Assembly (NCBI GenBank): GCA_965212165.1
Contig: OZ243096.1
Coordinates: 1,674,001 to 1,738,000, forward strand
Direction of reading: 5' to 3'
DNA length: 64,000 nucleotides
From: RHLJ01 sp965212165
Lineage (GTDB): Bacteria; Bacteroidota; Rhodothermia; Balneolales; Balneolaceae
This document shows positions 29,461-38,466 of this stretch, piece by piece (positions within the stretch are counted from its first letter, which is position 1; each line of letters starts with the position of its first letter). A program made the position numbers and the translations under genes. The notes under the pieces are model-generated. The model was not told where the DNA came from. It did not search any database and saw only the letters and a list, made by a program, of their open reading frames with translations.

Positions 29461-30126
29461 TCATTCAATTAAGTAAAGTAGAGGGAAAAGGAAGATCCAT
29501 ATCAAATCAACCAAGTGCCAGTATAAGCCTGTAATCTCAACTGGAGTATAATATTCACTACTAAAGTGACCTTTGCCAGCTCTTATGTAAAGCCAAATCA
29601 TTAAACCAATACCAATAATTACGTGAAGTCCGTGAATACCGGTCATTACATAATATATACTAAAGAATATATTGGCCTTTGGGTGATCCAACACTGCTAA
29701 TACTTCAGGGGTAGGATTCCAGAATGAACCTGGAGCTATTCCTAAGTGAAGTTTATGTTCATACTCAAAATACTTAATCACTAAGAAAACGAATGCTAGT
29801 GCAATCGTAATCATAAGATTGATTCGTAGTCCTTTTAATTCATTTCTTTGTGCAGAGCGAATAGCCATTGCTACCGTTAAACTACTACCAATAAGTACAA
29901 TAGTGTTTACCCCACCCCAAACTTTATTAAGCTCTAAAGCAGCTTGAGTGAAGAGTTCCGGATACCAGGCCCGGAAAATAATGTACGCGCAAAAGAGCCC
30001 GCCAAAGAAAAGTATTTCGTTAACCAGAAATACCCACATACCAAGTTTTGCAGAATCAAACTGTTGGTCTGAGTCTACAAAATGGTGCTGAACATGTGCT
30101 GGTTGCGATGCTGAATGATTCGCCAT
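29461..30126 (-). CDS. ctaE: Cytochrome c oxidase subunit III
   Basis: The 221-residue protein has five membrane helices, lacking the first two of the seven-helix mitochondrial form, as is common in bacteria. The conserved blocks are KLGMWVFLVNEILFFGGLF, YYVMTGIHGLHVIIGIG (His-Gly-His pair) and ITGLYWHLVDLIWIFLFPLLY at the C-terminus. Subunit III binds beside subunit I and preserves turnover of the oxidase. It lies 23 bases after ctaD in the same operon. Confidence 0.95.
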   Translation of the reverse strand: MANHSASQPAHVQHHFVDSDQQFDSAKLGMWVFLVNEILFFGGLFCAYIIFRAWYPELFTQAALELNKVWGGVNTIVLIGSSLTVAMAIRSAQRNELKGLRINLMITIALAFVFLVIKYFEYEHKLHLGIAPGSFWNPTPEVLAVLDHPKANIFFSIYYVMTGIHGLHVIIGIGLMIWLYIRAGKGHFSSEYYTPVEITGLYWHLVDLIWIFLFPLLYLIE

Positions 30127-30149
30127 GTATACGTTAGTTTTATAGTTAA

Positions 30150-31889
30150 TTAAGCTTTTTCAGTTTCGTCAGATACTATTTCATCTTGGTGCTCATCGCT
30201 ATGCCCATTATGAGTAATAGCAATTCCAAGTTGAAATTCTTCCATTGGTTTGTGATAATCATAAGGATGATTAATAACAACGGGAGTGTGATCGAAGTTA
30301 TGGAAATCTGGGGGTGATGTTGATTGCCATTCTAATCCACGGCTATTCCATGGATTTGAAGGAGCTCTTTCACCACTAAACAATGATTTCGCCAAGTAGT
30401 ATAGCATTAGAAGGAATGCAAACCCTAGAATATAAGAACCGATTGTTGAGGTTTGGTGAAATGCTTGAAATTGGTCTATGTAATTATAATATCTACGTGG
30501 CATTCCTTGTGCACCCATAACGAATTGCGGAAGGAAGGTCATATTGAAACCAATAAAAATCAATACAGCAGAAATCTTACCAAGTGTTTCATTATACATC
30601 TTACCAGTCATTTTTGGCCACCAGTAATGTAAACCAGCAAGAAGTGCAATTAAAGTACCACCCATCATTACATAGTGAAAGTGAGCTACTACGTAATAGG
30701 TATCATGAAGATGAATATCTACAGATAGAGCCCCAAGCATAATTCCTGTAAACCCACCAATTGAGAATAGGAAAAGAAAGATGAAAACATAAAGCATTGG
30801 AGTTTTCATTTCGATAGAACCTTTATATAAAGTTGCTACCCAGTTTAGGATCTTAATACCTGTTGGAATACCAACTAAGAAGGTTAGGAATGAAAATACA
30901 GTAGTTGCTACTGCAGATTGTCCTGAAGTAAACATATGATGTCCCCAAACTAGGAAACCAATAAACGCGATTGCTAGAGAAGAAAGAGCAATTGCCCAGT
31001 ACCCAAAAACAGTTTTTTTCGAGAATGTTGAGATAACTTCAGAGATAATACCAAAACCAGGTACAATCATAATATATACTGCAGGGTGTGAATAGAACCA
31101 GAAAAAATGCTGGTATAGAACTGGATCACCACCAAGTGCAGGATCAAAAATCCCGATATCCATAATATTCTCCAGTGAGAGAAGTAGGATAGTTATTGCA
31201 AGAACAGGAGTAGCTAGAACCTGAATAATTGATGTAGCATATAAAGCCCAAATATTTAGAGGTAATTTCCCCCAGGTAATACCAGGAGCTCTAAGCTTGT
31301 GTATGGTTGTAATAAAGTTTGTTCCAGTTAAGATTGAAGAAAATCCTAAAATGAATACACCTAGTGTTACCCAAATTACCCCAGCAGAGTTTGCATCAGA
31401 ACTATAAGGAGTATAAAAAGTCCAACCTGTATCAAATCCATTCATGTATAATGAAATGAAAGTAAAAATTGCTCCAATCACATAGATATAGAAACTCGCC
31501 AAGTTTAATCTTGGGAAGGCTACATCTTTTGCACCAAGCTGCATAGGCATTATAAAGTTACCAAGAGCAGCAGGAATACTAGGTATCAACACAAAAAATA
31601 CCATCATTGCGCCGTGCAGCGTAAATAATTGGTTATAAGTGTCTGCTTCAATAAAAGTTTTTGCTGGAGTCCAAAGTTCAGTTCTTAATGCTATTGCTAA
31701 GAAACCAGCTAATGCAAAGAAGAAAGCCACAGAAGCTAGGTACATAAGCCCAATCTTCTTATGGTCAACCGTAGTCATCCAAGCCCAAACACCTTTTTCA
31801 TCAGTGAGGTATGTGTTTGTTGGATTTTCTGACGGTATAAATCTCTGTACTTGAAGAGTCGTCATTTTTTTTGTTTCAGCTACTGCCAT
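30150..31889 (-). CDS. ctaD: Cytochrome c oxidase subunit I, A2-type
   Basis: The 579-residue protein has the 12-helix heme-copper core. HGAMMVFF holds a low-spin heme His; FWFYSHPAVYIMIVPGFG carries CuB His and the Tyr that crosslinks to it. HHMFTSG holds the CuB His pair, and HDTYYVVAHFHYVM the heme a3 and a His ligands. The sequence YSHPAVY replaces the Glu found in A1 enzymes by a Tyr-Ser motif, which marks an A2 oxidase like those of Rhodothermus and Thermus. It reduces oxygen to water and pumps protons. The His/Asp/Glu-rich C-terminal tail (about 40 residues) is extra. Confidence 0.97.
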   Translation of the reverse strand: MAVAETKKMTTLQVQRFIPSENPTNTYLTDEKGVWAWMTTVDHKKIGLMYLASVAFFFALAGFLAIALRTELWTPAKTFIEADTYNQLFTLHGAMMVFFVLIPSIPAALGNFIMPMQLGAKDVAFPRLNLASFYIYVIGAIFTFISLYMNGFDTGWTFYTPYSSDANSAGVIWVTLGVFILGFSSILTGTNFITTIHKLRAPGITWGKLPLNIWALYATSIIQVLATPVLAITILLLSLENIMDIGIFDPALGGDPVLYQHFFWFYSHPAVYIMIVPGFGIISEVISTFSKKTVFGYWAIALSSLAIAFIGFLVWGHHMFTSGQSAVATTVFSFLTFLVGIPTGIKILNWVATLYKGSIEMKTPMLYVFIFLFLFSIGGFTGIMLGALSVDIHLHDTYYVVAHFHYVMMGGTLIALLAGLHYWWPKMTGKMYNETLGKISAVLIFIGFNMTFLPQFVMGAQGMPRRYYNYIDQFQAFHQTSTIGSYILGFAFLLMLYYLAKSLFSGERAPSNPWNSRGLEWQSTSPPDFHNFDHTPVVINHPYDYHKPMEEFQLGIAITHNGHSDEHQDEIVSDETEKA

Positions 31890-31890
31890 A

Positions 31891-32832
31891 TCACTTAAGT
31901 GTTTTTATATATTCGATAATATTGGTTACTTCATCATCATTAAGAAGTCCTTCATAAGGAGGCATAATATTGTTGTAACCGTTTACAATTTTTGCTGCAG
32001 GATTTAGAATTGATTCCCTTAAGTAGTTTTCGTCAACATTAATACTACTACCATCATCAAGTTGTTCATTTTTACCAAACAAACCTTTAAATGACGGAGC
32101 TAACTTCGGAGAACCATCGATAGAATGACAAGTTTGACAACCTTGTTGAGTTATAAGAGCTTCCCCTTGTTCAACAGGAGATCCAGAAGGGCCTCCACCA
32201 TTTATTTCTAACCATGTTTCAAATTCCTCTGGTTCATGAACTATCACTTTGGCTAACATATCAGAGTGGCTAGTTCCACAATACTCGGTACAGAAAATTT
32301 GCGATTCCCCAGTTTCTTCAGCTTGAAACCATACATAGGTATATCTACCAGGTACAACATCGTGTTTAACCCGGTAATCTGGTACAAAGAAAGAGTGGAG
32401 TACATCACGTGATTGAAGTACAATTTTAACTGGTCTTCCTTTAGGGACATGAACTTCATTTAAAGTTTGAGCACCATTTTCATAGTTTACAGCCCAGTTC
32501 CATTTAAATCCTGTTACATGTATCTCATATGCATCTGCTGGAACAGCTTTAAGATTAAGCCATCCAGAATAACCCCATCCAAAAATCACTAAACAGATTA
32601 ATAGTGGTATGACAGACCATGTAATTTCTAGAGCATGGTTATGATAGATTACAGGAGTTTCATCGTCTTCAGACTTACGCTTATACTTTATAGCGAAGTA
32701 AATAAGAGCGATTGTAATTCCTAATAGAAGTATTAAACTCACTTCATTGATGAAGTGAAAAAGCCCGTCAGTTGGATCTGCCGTTAACGGAGATTTATTT
32801 TCCGGGAGCATGAAATCGAAGAGTCTTCCCAT
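31891..32832 (-). CDS. ctaC: Cytochrome c oxidase subunit II with fused cytochrome c (caa3)
   Basis: The 313-residue protein has two membrane helices (about residues 28-49 and 70-90). A cupredoxin domain carries the CuA ligands H146, C181, C185, H189 and M192 (CTEYCGTSHSDM). A C-terminal class I cytochrome c domain binds heme at C232-C235-H236 with likely axial M290. No signal peptide or lipobox is seen, so it is anchored by the two helices. The fused heme domain takes electrons from alternative complex III and passes them to CuA. A closely similar heme domain is attached to ActE in the same operon. Confidence 0.96.
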   Translation of the reverse strand: MGRLFDFMLPENKSPLTADPTDGLFHFINEVSLILLLGITIALIYFAIKYKRKSEDDETPVIYHNHALEITWSVIPLLICLVIFGWGYSGWLNLKAVPADAYEIHVTGFKWNWAVNYENGAQTLNEVHVPKGRPVKIVLQSRDVLHSFFVPDYRVKHDVVPGRYTYVWFQAEETGESQIFCTEYCGTSHSDMLAKVIVHEPEEFETWLEINGGGPSGSPVEQGEALITQQGCQTCHSIDGSPKLAPSFKGLFGKNEQLDDGSSINVDENYLRESILNPAAKIVNGYNNIMPPYEGLLNDDEVTNIIEYIKTLK

Positions 32833-33665
32833 TATTGGTGGTCGATTTTTGAAGTTACGTTTTTACCTTTTTCGCGAAGCCAAAGAAGGCCCAAGAAGAT
32901 ACCAAGAAATATTAGTGTAGCCAAGCCACCAATCTTCATAAAATTGACAGCAATTGGTACATAACTATTGGAATCTGGATCATATTGATAGCAATACATT
33001 AGAATTTTTTCAGCAGTTGAACCAATTTTTCCATCTGCCGATTCATATAATGCATTTCTTACATCAAACTCATTGTATTGGATGCCATATAGATAGCGAG
33101 TAATTTTCCCATTAGGACTTAACATGATAATTGCGGCACTGTGAGCAAACTCTCCAGTTCCTTCAACTTCATTGTATTTAAAGCCAACAGCATCAACAAT
33201 TTTATCAATTTCTGTTTTATTTCCTGTGAGAAAATTCCATCCGTCTTGTGCGAAACTTTTATTTAGTTTTGAAGTGTACTTGGCTTTGTATTCGGCAGCC
33301 ATAATATGATCTTCACTTGGATCAATACTAATAGAAATAATTTGATATTCATTACCTGGAGTCCAAGCTAATTCATCAGCTACATTTAATACACCATCAA
33401 TAACTAGCCCACAAAGCATCGGGCATTCAAAATAAAGAGGGTTTAGTATCACTGGTTTTCCATCCTGTAATAAAGAACCGATAGTTACACTATCTCCTAA
33501 AGATGTAGAAAACTTGGCATCTAAAGGGATAAAATCTCCTAAATGTTCAGTAACACCAACGCCCTGCAGTACTTCCGGTTGCGAACTATTAAGCTGTGCT
33601 TCAGCATTAAAGGGAAGAGAAAGCACTGCGAGCAGGTAAAATGCAAACAGCGCAAAACGTTTCAT
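32832..33665 (-). CDS. SCO1/SenC copper chaperone for CuA assembly
   Basis: The 277-residue exported protein starts with a signal peptide (FALFAFYLLAVLSLPFNAEA, cleaved about residue 23). A thioredoxin-like domain follows, with copper ligands C81 and C85 (ECPMLCG) and H175 (FAHSAAI). Unlike many SCO proteins it has a C-terminal membrane helix (about residues 245-262), which would hold it on the periplasmic face. It delivers copper to the CuA site of CtaC, whose gene starts at the SCO stop with a one-base overlap. Confidence 0.9.
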   Translation of the reverse strand: MKRFALFAFYLLAVLSLPFNAEAQLNSSQPEVLQGVGVTEHLGDFIPLDAKFSTSLGDSVTIGSLLQDGKPVILNPLYFECPMLCGLVIDGVLNVADELAWTPGNEYQIISISIDPSEDHIMAAEYKAKYTSKLNKSFAQDGWNFLTGNKTEIDKIVDAVGFKYNEVEGTGEFAHSAAIIMLSPNGKITRYLYGIQYNEFDVRNALYESADGKIGSTAEKILMYCYQYDPDSNSYVPIAVNFMKIGGLATLIFLGIFLGLLWLREKGKNVTSKIDHQ

Positions 33666-33668
33666 AAA

Positions 33669-34208
33669 TTAATCGGTAGCTATTTTATTGATAGCTTCTT
33701 CAATTGGAATCCGGTAAACACCAGCTTCAAGATCAACAACACCATAAGTGTTTAACTGTTCAGTTTGATCGGCTTTTAGTTTTGTTATTTCTAAATAAGT
33801 ACTAGAATTCAATGCATTATTCTTTGCATTATTAAATGAATACTGAGAGAAAAAGATCAAAGCAACAATAAAAACGACAACAGTTACTATCCCTAGTCCA
33901 GACCAGAAAAATATTTTATTGTAATCAAGGTTTTCATTTTCAACACCATGGTTTACAGCCTCAATAAAGAATGTGTCTTCCGATTCTATACTTACATCTT
34001 TAATTGTTGATGTAGTAGAATGGGAATGATCATCAGATGATCCACCAAATATATCAACTGCACTTTTTTTAAGTTCTGCAGTCCATTCTGAGACGTCATC
34101 AACTGATAAATCGTATTTTTTGGCGATTTCAGAGTAAATCTTATTCTCAGCTGAAACTGCCTCAAGAGCAACTTTAGCTTTAAATTCTGCGTTATGCTTA
34201 GAAGACAT
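33669..34208 (-). CDS. OrfA-like HTH fused to a membrane-anchored C-terminal domain
   Basis: From the ATG at 34208 this is a 179-residue protein (a TTG three codons earlier is less likely). Residues 8-55 read like the helix-turn-helix of IS3/IS911 OrfA transposases: EFKAKVALEAVSAE, then IYSEIAKKYDLSVDDVSEW and AELKKSAVDIFGG. A linker with His/Ser/Asp follows, then one membrane helix (about 100-121) and a C-terminal segment ending GVYRIPIEEAINKIA. Short segments with such a 'YRIPI..A' ending occur in proteins near alternative complex III genes. No OrfB, IS ends or target duplications are visible. It lies 13 bases after actF and 3 bases before SCO, firmly inside the respiratory operon. Function is unknown: a small oxidase/ACIII subunit, or a membrane-tethered regulator. 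Confidence 0.75.
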   Translation of the reverse strand: MSSKHNAEFKAKVALEAVSAENKIYSEIAKKYDLSVDDVSEWTAELKKSAVDIFGGSSDDHSHSTTSTIKDVSIESEDTFFIEAVNHGVENENLDYNKIFFWSGLGIVTVVVFIVALIFFSQYSFNNAKNNALNSSTYLEITKLKADQTEQLNTYGVVDLEAGVYRIPIEEAINKIATD

Positions 34209-34221
34209 AGTTGTCAATCAA

Positions 34222-35418
34222 TTATTGGTGATACGTTTTTTCGAGGCATTCTTCCAATTTAGGATCATTTTCCGGAATCATGCTATTTTGTTTGAATCTC
34301 CAGAAGAACAATCCGAAGAAAATTCCACCTAAACCAAGGAAGGTAGAGACATCTATCCAACTAAAATGAATTCCATTCGCATTTAAAGTTGGCATTGCAA
34401 TCCAATAAATCTCTAGAAAATGCATGATCACAACAGTAGACGCTACAAATGTAAGAACTCCTTTTTTATGTTTTTGCTCTCTATTTAATAGAGTTAAAAA
34501 TGGTAATAGGAACCTAAATAATAATAGTCCAAAAGCAATATACTTCCAGCTTCCTTCTAATCTATTATAGAACCAAAGTGTTTCTTCAGGTAGGTTAGCA
34601 TAGTAGATTAATAAAAACTGGCTAAATGCGATGTATGCATAAAATACAGTGAAAGCAAATAACCAAGCACCAAGATCATATATATGTACTTGAGTAATCG
34701 TATTTTTGAGATATCCATTTCTGTGAAGAAAGAATACCATTAAGATCATTATTGCCCAGAAACTCTGGAAGCTTATAGCAAAGAAATATACACCAAACAT
34801 TGTTGAGAACCAGTGTGGATCAAGAGACATTAACCAATCGAAACTTGCGAATGCAATAGAAAATCCAAATATAGGAATTGCAGGAGCACTTACTTTTCTC
34901 ATTAGGGTCATTATTCCCCAATCGCCTGTTTTCTCTAGCTCAACGGATGCTTTGTAAAGTTTATGACCAACATAACCCCAAATAGCAAAATAGATAACTT
35001 GTCTTATAATGAAGAAAGGAGTGTTTAAGTATGCTGACTTTCCTTTAAGAATTTTGTCAACAGCAACAGCATCTTCATGACTCCAATGGTATAGCGAATG
35101 AATTCCAAGAAGAACAGGAATTAAAAGAAGAGCCCAAATCCAAATGTTTGCACCAAATGTTTCAGGAATTCGGCGTATTACAACACCCCACTTAGATTTA
35201 GTAATATGATGGAAAAGCACCATAAAGACTGAAGCCAGTGAAATACCAGTAAAGAAGGTGAAACTTACCAAATAGGAGAAGAAAAACTGCTCATGATTTG
35301 TAAAGTATCCAATAAAGCTGGCAATAAGTCCTACAGCACCTACACTAAATAGAATTTGTGGTAGCTTGCTATCAGCAGGAAATTGTAAAGAATCGGTTAT
35401 TGTGGGCTTATGACTCAT
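34222..35418 (-). CDS. actF: Alternative complex III subunit ActF
   Basis: The 398-residue protein has about ten membrane helices. It matches the ActF position and size, with blocks such as FFFSYLVSFTFFTGISLASVF, SWKYIAFGLLLFRFLLPF and TFLGLGGIFFGLFFWRF. ActF is structurally a relative of ActC (NrfD-like) and forms the second membrane half of the menaquinol:cytochrome c oxidoreductase; it may conduct protons. The gene follows actE by 24 bases. Confidence 0.9.
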   Translation of the reverse strand: MSHKPTITDSLQFPADSKLPQILFSVGAVGLIASFIGYFTNHEQFFFSYLVSFTFFTGISLASVFMVLFHHITKSKWGVVIRRIPETFGANIWIWALLLIPVLLGIHSLYHWSHEDAVAVDKILKGKSAYLNTPFFIIRQVIYFAIWGYVGHKLYKASVELEKTGDWGIMTLMRKVSAPAIPIFGFSIAFASFDWLMSLDPHWFSTMFGVYFFAISFQSFWAIMILMVFFLHRNGYLKNTITQVHIYDLGAWLFAFTVFYAYIAFSQFLLIYYANLPEETLWFYNRLEGSWKYIAFGLLLFRFLLPFLTLLNREQKHKKGVLTFVASTVVIMHFLEIYWIAMPTLNANGIHFSWIDVSTFLGLGGIFFGLFFWRFKQNSMIPENDPKLEECLEKTYHQ

Positions 35419-35442
35419 GTTCGATGTGTTTAAGCAAATCTC

Positions 35443-36450
35443 TTAGTTATCGCTCAGCGTTTTAATATATTCAATAATGGATTTTAAATCACTTTCAGAA
35501 AGTGAACCGTAAGCATCTGCCATCAGTGGATCATAACCATCTGTTACTTTAGCGTACGGATTTACAATGGACTCAATTAGATAATCATCTGTTTTCGTAA
35601 CGGTGATCGTTTCTCCAGCTTCTGTTACTACTTGCCCTTCACTACCGTAAAGGTTTAACCAACTTGGTCCAACCATAGAAGAACCATCGACAGAATGACA
35701 AGCTGTACATGCATACTGTGTAATTACTTCTTTTCCTCGTTCAGCAGTGGCAACAATTTCACCTTGATCTTTTGGCTTTCTAGCTTCTTCAAGAGCTGCT
35801 AATCGTTCTTGTTCTGCTTCAAAAGTAGATTTCAACTCCTCTAGATCAATATCATAATCTGCAATTTCATCTTCAGTTATATTCTGACTAGCTTGAAGTG
35901 CTCTTAGATATCCAACGATAGCCCAACGATCTTCAACTTTAATTTGATGAGCATAAGAAGGCATATTCCTTACTCCATTAAATATTGCTGAATATAACTC
36001 ACCATCTGGAGCTTCTCTAAGTCTTTGTTGATGAAAAGTAGGAGCTGGAACATATCCATACTGACCTGTCATTATAATTCCTTGCCCACTACCACCAATT
36101 CCATGACATGGAGTACAATAGATTTCATACCGTTCTTTTCCGCGATAGAGAAAAGATTGAGTAAATTCAACAGGTGCCTCTGCTACCCAATCACCATTGG
36201 CATCAATACCTTCATAATAAGCTAAGTCAGCTTTTCTAAATCCACGAGCAACAGTTCCTTCAACTGGTTGACGCATAGAACGACCATCTTCAAAGAAGTT
36301 ATTTTCTTCTTGAGCTTCTTTACGTGGTTGTTGGTCCATATTCATATTGGGGTGAATAGGTGGCTTTTCAGAGATAGTTCCTCTGCATCCTACCAACATT
36401 GCTCCAATAGCAAATATGCCGATAGTATTTTTAATTACTTTAAAATTCAT
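35443..36450 (-). CDS. actE: ActE cytochrome c lipoprotein with an extra cytochrome c domain
   Basis: I place the start at ATG 36450 (335 residues); the frame is open for 66 more codons, but these lie mostly inside actD. The protein then begins as a lipoprotein: hydrophobic GIFAIGAML, lipobox LVGC with Cys22. Heme 1 is at C112-C115-H116 (CTPCHGIGG), the usual ActE domain. After an acidic, probably helical linker (about 195-235) a second class I cytochrome c domain follows, with C248-C251-H252 and likely axial M310. ActE normally has a single heme. The added domain resembles the one on CtaC (both end in EYIKTL), and probably speeds electron transfer to the oxidase. Confidence 0.88.
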   Translation of the reverse strand: MNFKVIKNTIGIFAIGAMLVGCRGTISEKPPIHPNMNMDQQPRKEAQEENNFFEDGRSMRQPVEGTVARGFRKADLAYYEGIDANGDWVAEAPVEFTQSFLYRGKERYEIYCTPCHGIGGSGQGIIMTGQYGYVPAPTFHQQRLREAPDGELYSAIFNGVRNMPSYAHQIKVEDRWAIVGYLRALQASQNITEDEIADYDIDLEELKSTFEAEQERLAALEEARKPKDQGEIVATAERGKEVITQYACTACHSVDGSSMVGPSWLNLYGSEGQVVTEAGETITVTKTDDYLIESIVNPYAKVTDGYDPLMADAYGSLSESDLKSIIEYIKTLSDN

Positions 36451-36475
36451 GAATGACAATATCCCGTTGTTACTC

Positions 36476-37036
36476 TTAGTCATATACTTCCTCAATATGA
36501 GTAGCACCTGCTTCTTCAAATAACTGGCGAACCAAATCTGCCTGAAATTTACTGTCTTTAGCCTCAATACAAACAAAGAAACCGTCATCTGTAGCTTTTT
36601 TGAAGCGTTCAACATTGAAAAGTGGATTGTGTAATTTTGGGAGTCCATTTAAAAAGAACATTCCAAAAACTGCACCAAATGCAGAAAGAAGTACTGTTAA
36701 TTCGAAAACGATAGGAACCCAAGCTGGTGCATTGAAAAATGGTTTTCCACTTATATTAAGTGGATAGTCAATAACAGACATGTAGTACATCATTGCTATA
36801 GCACCTGTAAAACCTAATATTCCATGGCCTAAAACGATCCATCCTAATTTTGATTTAGGCAAATTCATTGCCTTATCAATACCATGAATTGGGAAAGGTG
36901 CGTAAGTATCAAATTTATCGTAGCCAGCTTCTACAACTTTTTTAGAAACATCAATTAAGGCTTTTGGATTCTTGAACTCAGCAAGAATGCCGTATAGTTC
37001 AGATGTATCCATATCTTGTGTCTTTGTCATACTCAT
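36476..37036 (-). CDS. actD: Alternative complex III subunit ActD (DUF3341)
   Basis: The 186-residue protein has a soluble N-terminal half (SELYGILAEFKNPKALID, TYAPFPIHGIDKAM), then two membrane helices (about residues 68-86 and 107-129), and a C-terminal ferredoxin-like stretch with DDGFFVCIEAKD. This is the DUF3341 family, which is ActD of alternative complex III. It carries no cofactor and braces ActC. The family's ActC-ActD-ActE order is kept. Confidence 0.93.
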   Translation of the reverse strand: MSMTKTQDMDTSELYGILAEFKNPKALIDVSKKVVEAGYDKFDTYAPFPIHGIDKAMNLPKSKLGWIVLGHGILGFTGAIAMMYYMSVIDYPLNISGKPFFNAPAWVPIVFELTVLLSAFGAVFGMFFLNGLPKLHNPLFNVERFKKATDDGFFVCIEAKDSKFQADLVRQLFEEAGATHIEEVYD

Positions 37037-37041
37037 AGTCT

Positions 37042-38466
37042 TTAAACCTTTTCAACTTTAGGTTTAGGAACTTCCACAACATGTGGATGATATTCTTGAT
37101 TCTCATCATAATTATGAGGATCTGCTTGTGGCAAAATAGCTTTTATTTCTGCAATGGCTATCATCGGTAGGAATCGAAGGAATGCTAAGAATAAAGTAAA
37201 GAAGATTCCAAATGTTCCTACATAAGTTAATACATCCCAAATAGTAGGTGAGAAGTAATCCCATGATGATGGCAAGTAATCGTTTGCTAATGAGGTTACT
37301 GTAATAACAAATCTCTCAAACCACATTCCAATATTTACGACAATTGAAATAAAGAAAGTGAAGCCAACATGTCGTCTTAATTTTTTGACCCAGAATACTT
37401 GTGGAGAAATAACATTACATAACATCATTATCCAATACGCCCAAGCATAGGGCCCTGATGCTCGAAGCATGAAAATTGCTTTTTCGTATTCAACACCACT
37501 GTACCATGCAATAAAAAATTCCATGATGTAGGCAAAACCAACCATTGATCCAGTGACTAGAATAATGATATTCATTTTCTCCATATGATCATTGGTCATG
37601 ATGTCTTCCATTCCATATACCTTACGACATATAAGCATCAATGTAAGTACCATCGCAAAACCTGAGAAAACAGCACCAGCAACAAAGTATGGAGGGAAAA
37701 TTGTCGTATGCCATCCAGGAATGATAGAAACTGCGAAGTCAAACGATACAATAGTATGTACAGAAAGTACTAAAGGAGTAGCTAAACCAGCTAAAATCAT
37801 GTACGCTTTTTCGTAATTCCACCAAGCTCTGTTACTACCTGTCCAACCAAGTGCACCAATTCCATATGCAAATTTTCTAATCTTATCAGTTGCTTTATCA
37901 CGTAATGTTGCAAGATCTGGAACAAGTCCAACATACCAGAATAAGAGAGAAACGGTAAAATAAGTAGAAACTGCGAACACATCCCATAGAAGAGGAGAAT
38001 TGAAGTTTGGCCACATTGCCATTTGGTTAGGAATAGGGAATACCCAATAAATAACCCAAATACGTCCAACGTGAATACCAGGGAACATTAACGCACAAAT
38101 AACAGCGAATATGGTCATTGCTTCTGCAAAACGGTTAATAGCAGTACGCCAATCTTGCCGAAATAAGAAGAGAATTGCCGAAATAAGTGTTCCGGCATGA
38201 CCAATACCAACCCACCATACAAAGTTGATAATTGCCCAACCCCATCCAACTGGGTTCATAAGACCCCAAATTCCGGTTCCTTCCCAAATTAAATATCCAA
38301 CAGCTAGTAGAAACACCCCTAATAGAGCGTTTGCTATCAGCATAAAGAGATACCATAACTTAGGAGTAGGGCGTAGGTTTACATCAGTAACCAGTCGGGT
38401 AATACTGGCGAAGTCGTGATTGCCTTTAACAAGAGCGGGTTCTGGTACGTATTCGTATTTACTCAT
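37042..38466 (-). CDS. actC: Alternative complex III subunit ActC (NrfD-like quinol-binding)
   Basis: The 474-residue membrane protein has ten helices of the NrfD/PsrC family. Recognisable blocks include WWVGIGHAGTLISAILFLFRQDWRTAINRFAEAM (split over the quinol pocket), FPGIHVGRIWV and ILAGLATPLVLSVHTIVSFDFA. ActC is the main menaquinol-oxidising membrane subunit, handing electrons to the Fe-S clusters of ActB. Its start overlaps the actB stop. Confidence 0.95.
   Translation of the reverse strand: MSKYEYVPEPALVKGNHDFASITRLVTDVNLRPTPKLWYLFMLIANALLGVFLLAVGYLIWEGTGIWGLMNPVGWGWAIINFVWWVGIGHAGTLISAILFLFRQDWRTAINRFAEAMTIFAVICALMFPGIHVGRIWVIYWVFPIPNQMAMWPNFNSPLLWDVFAVSTYFTVSLLFWYVGLVPDLATLRDKATDKIRKFAYGIGALGWTGSNRAWWNYEKAYMILAGLATPLVLSVHTIVSFDFAVSIIPGWHTTIFPPYFVAGAVFSGFAMVLTLMLICRKVYGMEDIMTNDHMEKMNIIILVTGSMVGFAYIMEFFIAWYSGVEYEKAIFMLRASGPYAWAYWIMMLCNVISPQVFWVKKLRRHVGFTFFISIVVNIGMWFERFVITVTSLANDYLPSSWDYFSPTIWDVLTYVGTFGIFFTLFLAFLRFLPMIAIAEIKAILPQADPHNYDENQEYHPHVVEVPKPKVEKV

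Noticed and set aside
33669..34208. A real IS3-family transposase gene
   Set aside because: Only the OrfA-like HTH is present; there is no OrfB, no terminal inverted repeats, and the rest is a membrane protein in an intact operon.
36451..36648. N-terminal extension of ActE (66 codons)
   Set aside because: It lies mostly within actD, would bury the lipoprotein signal, and the ATG at 36450 gives a normal lipobox.
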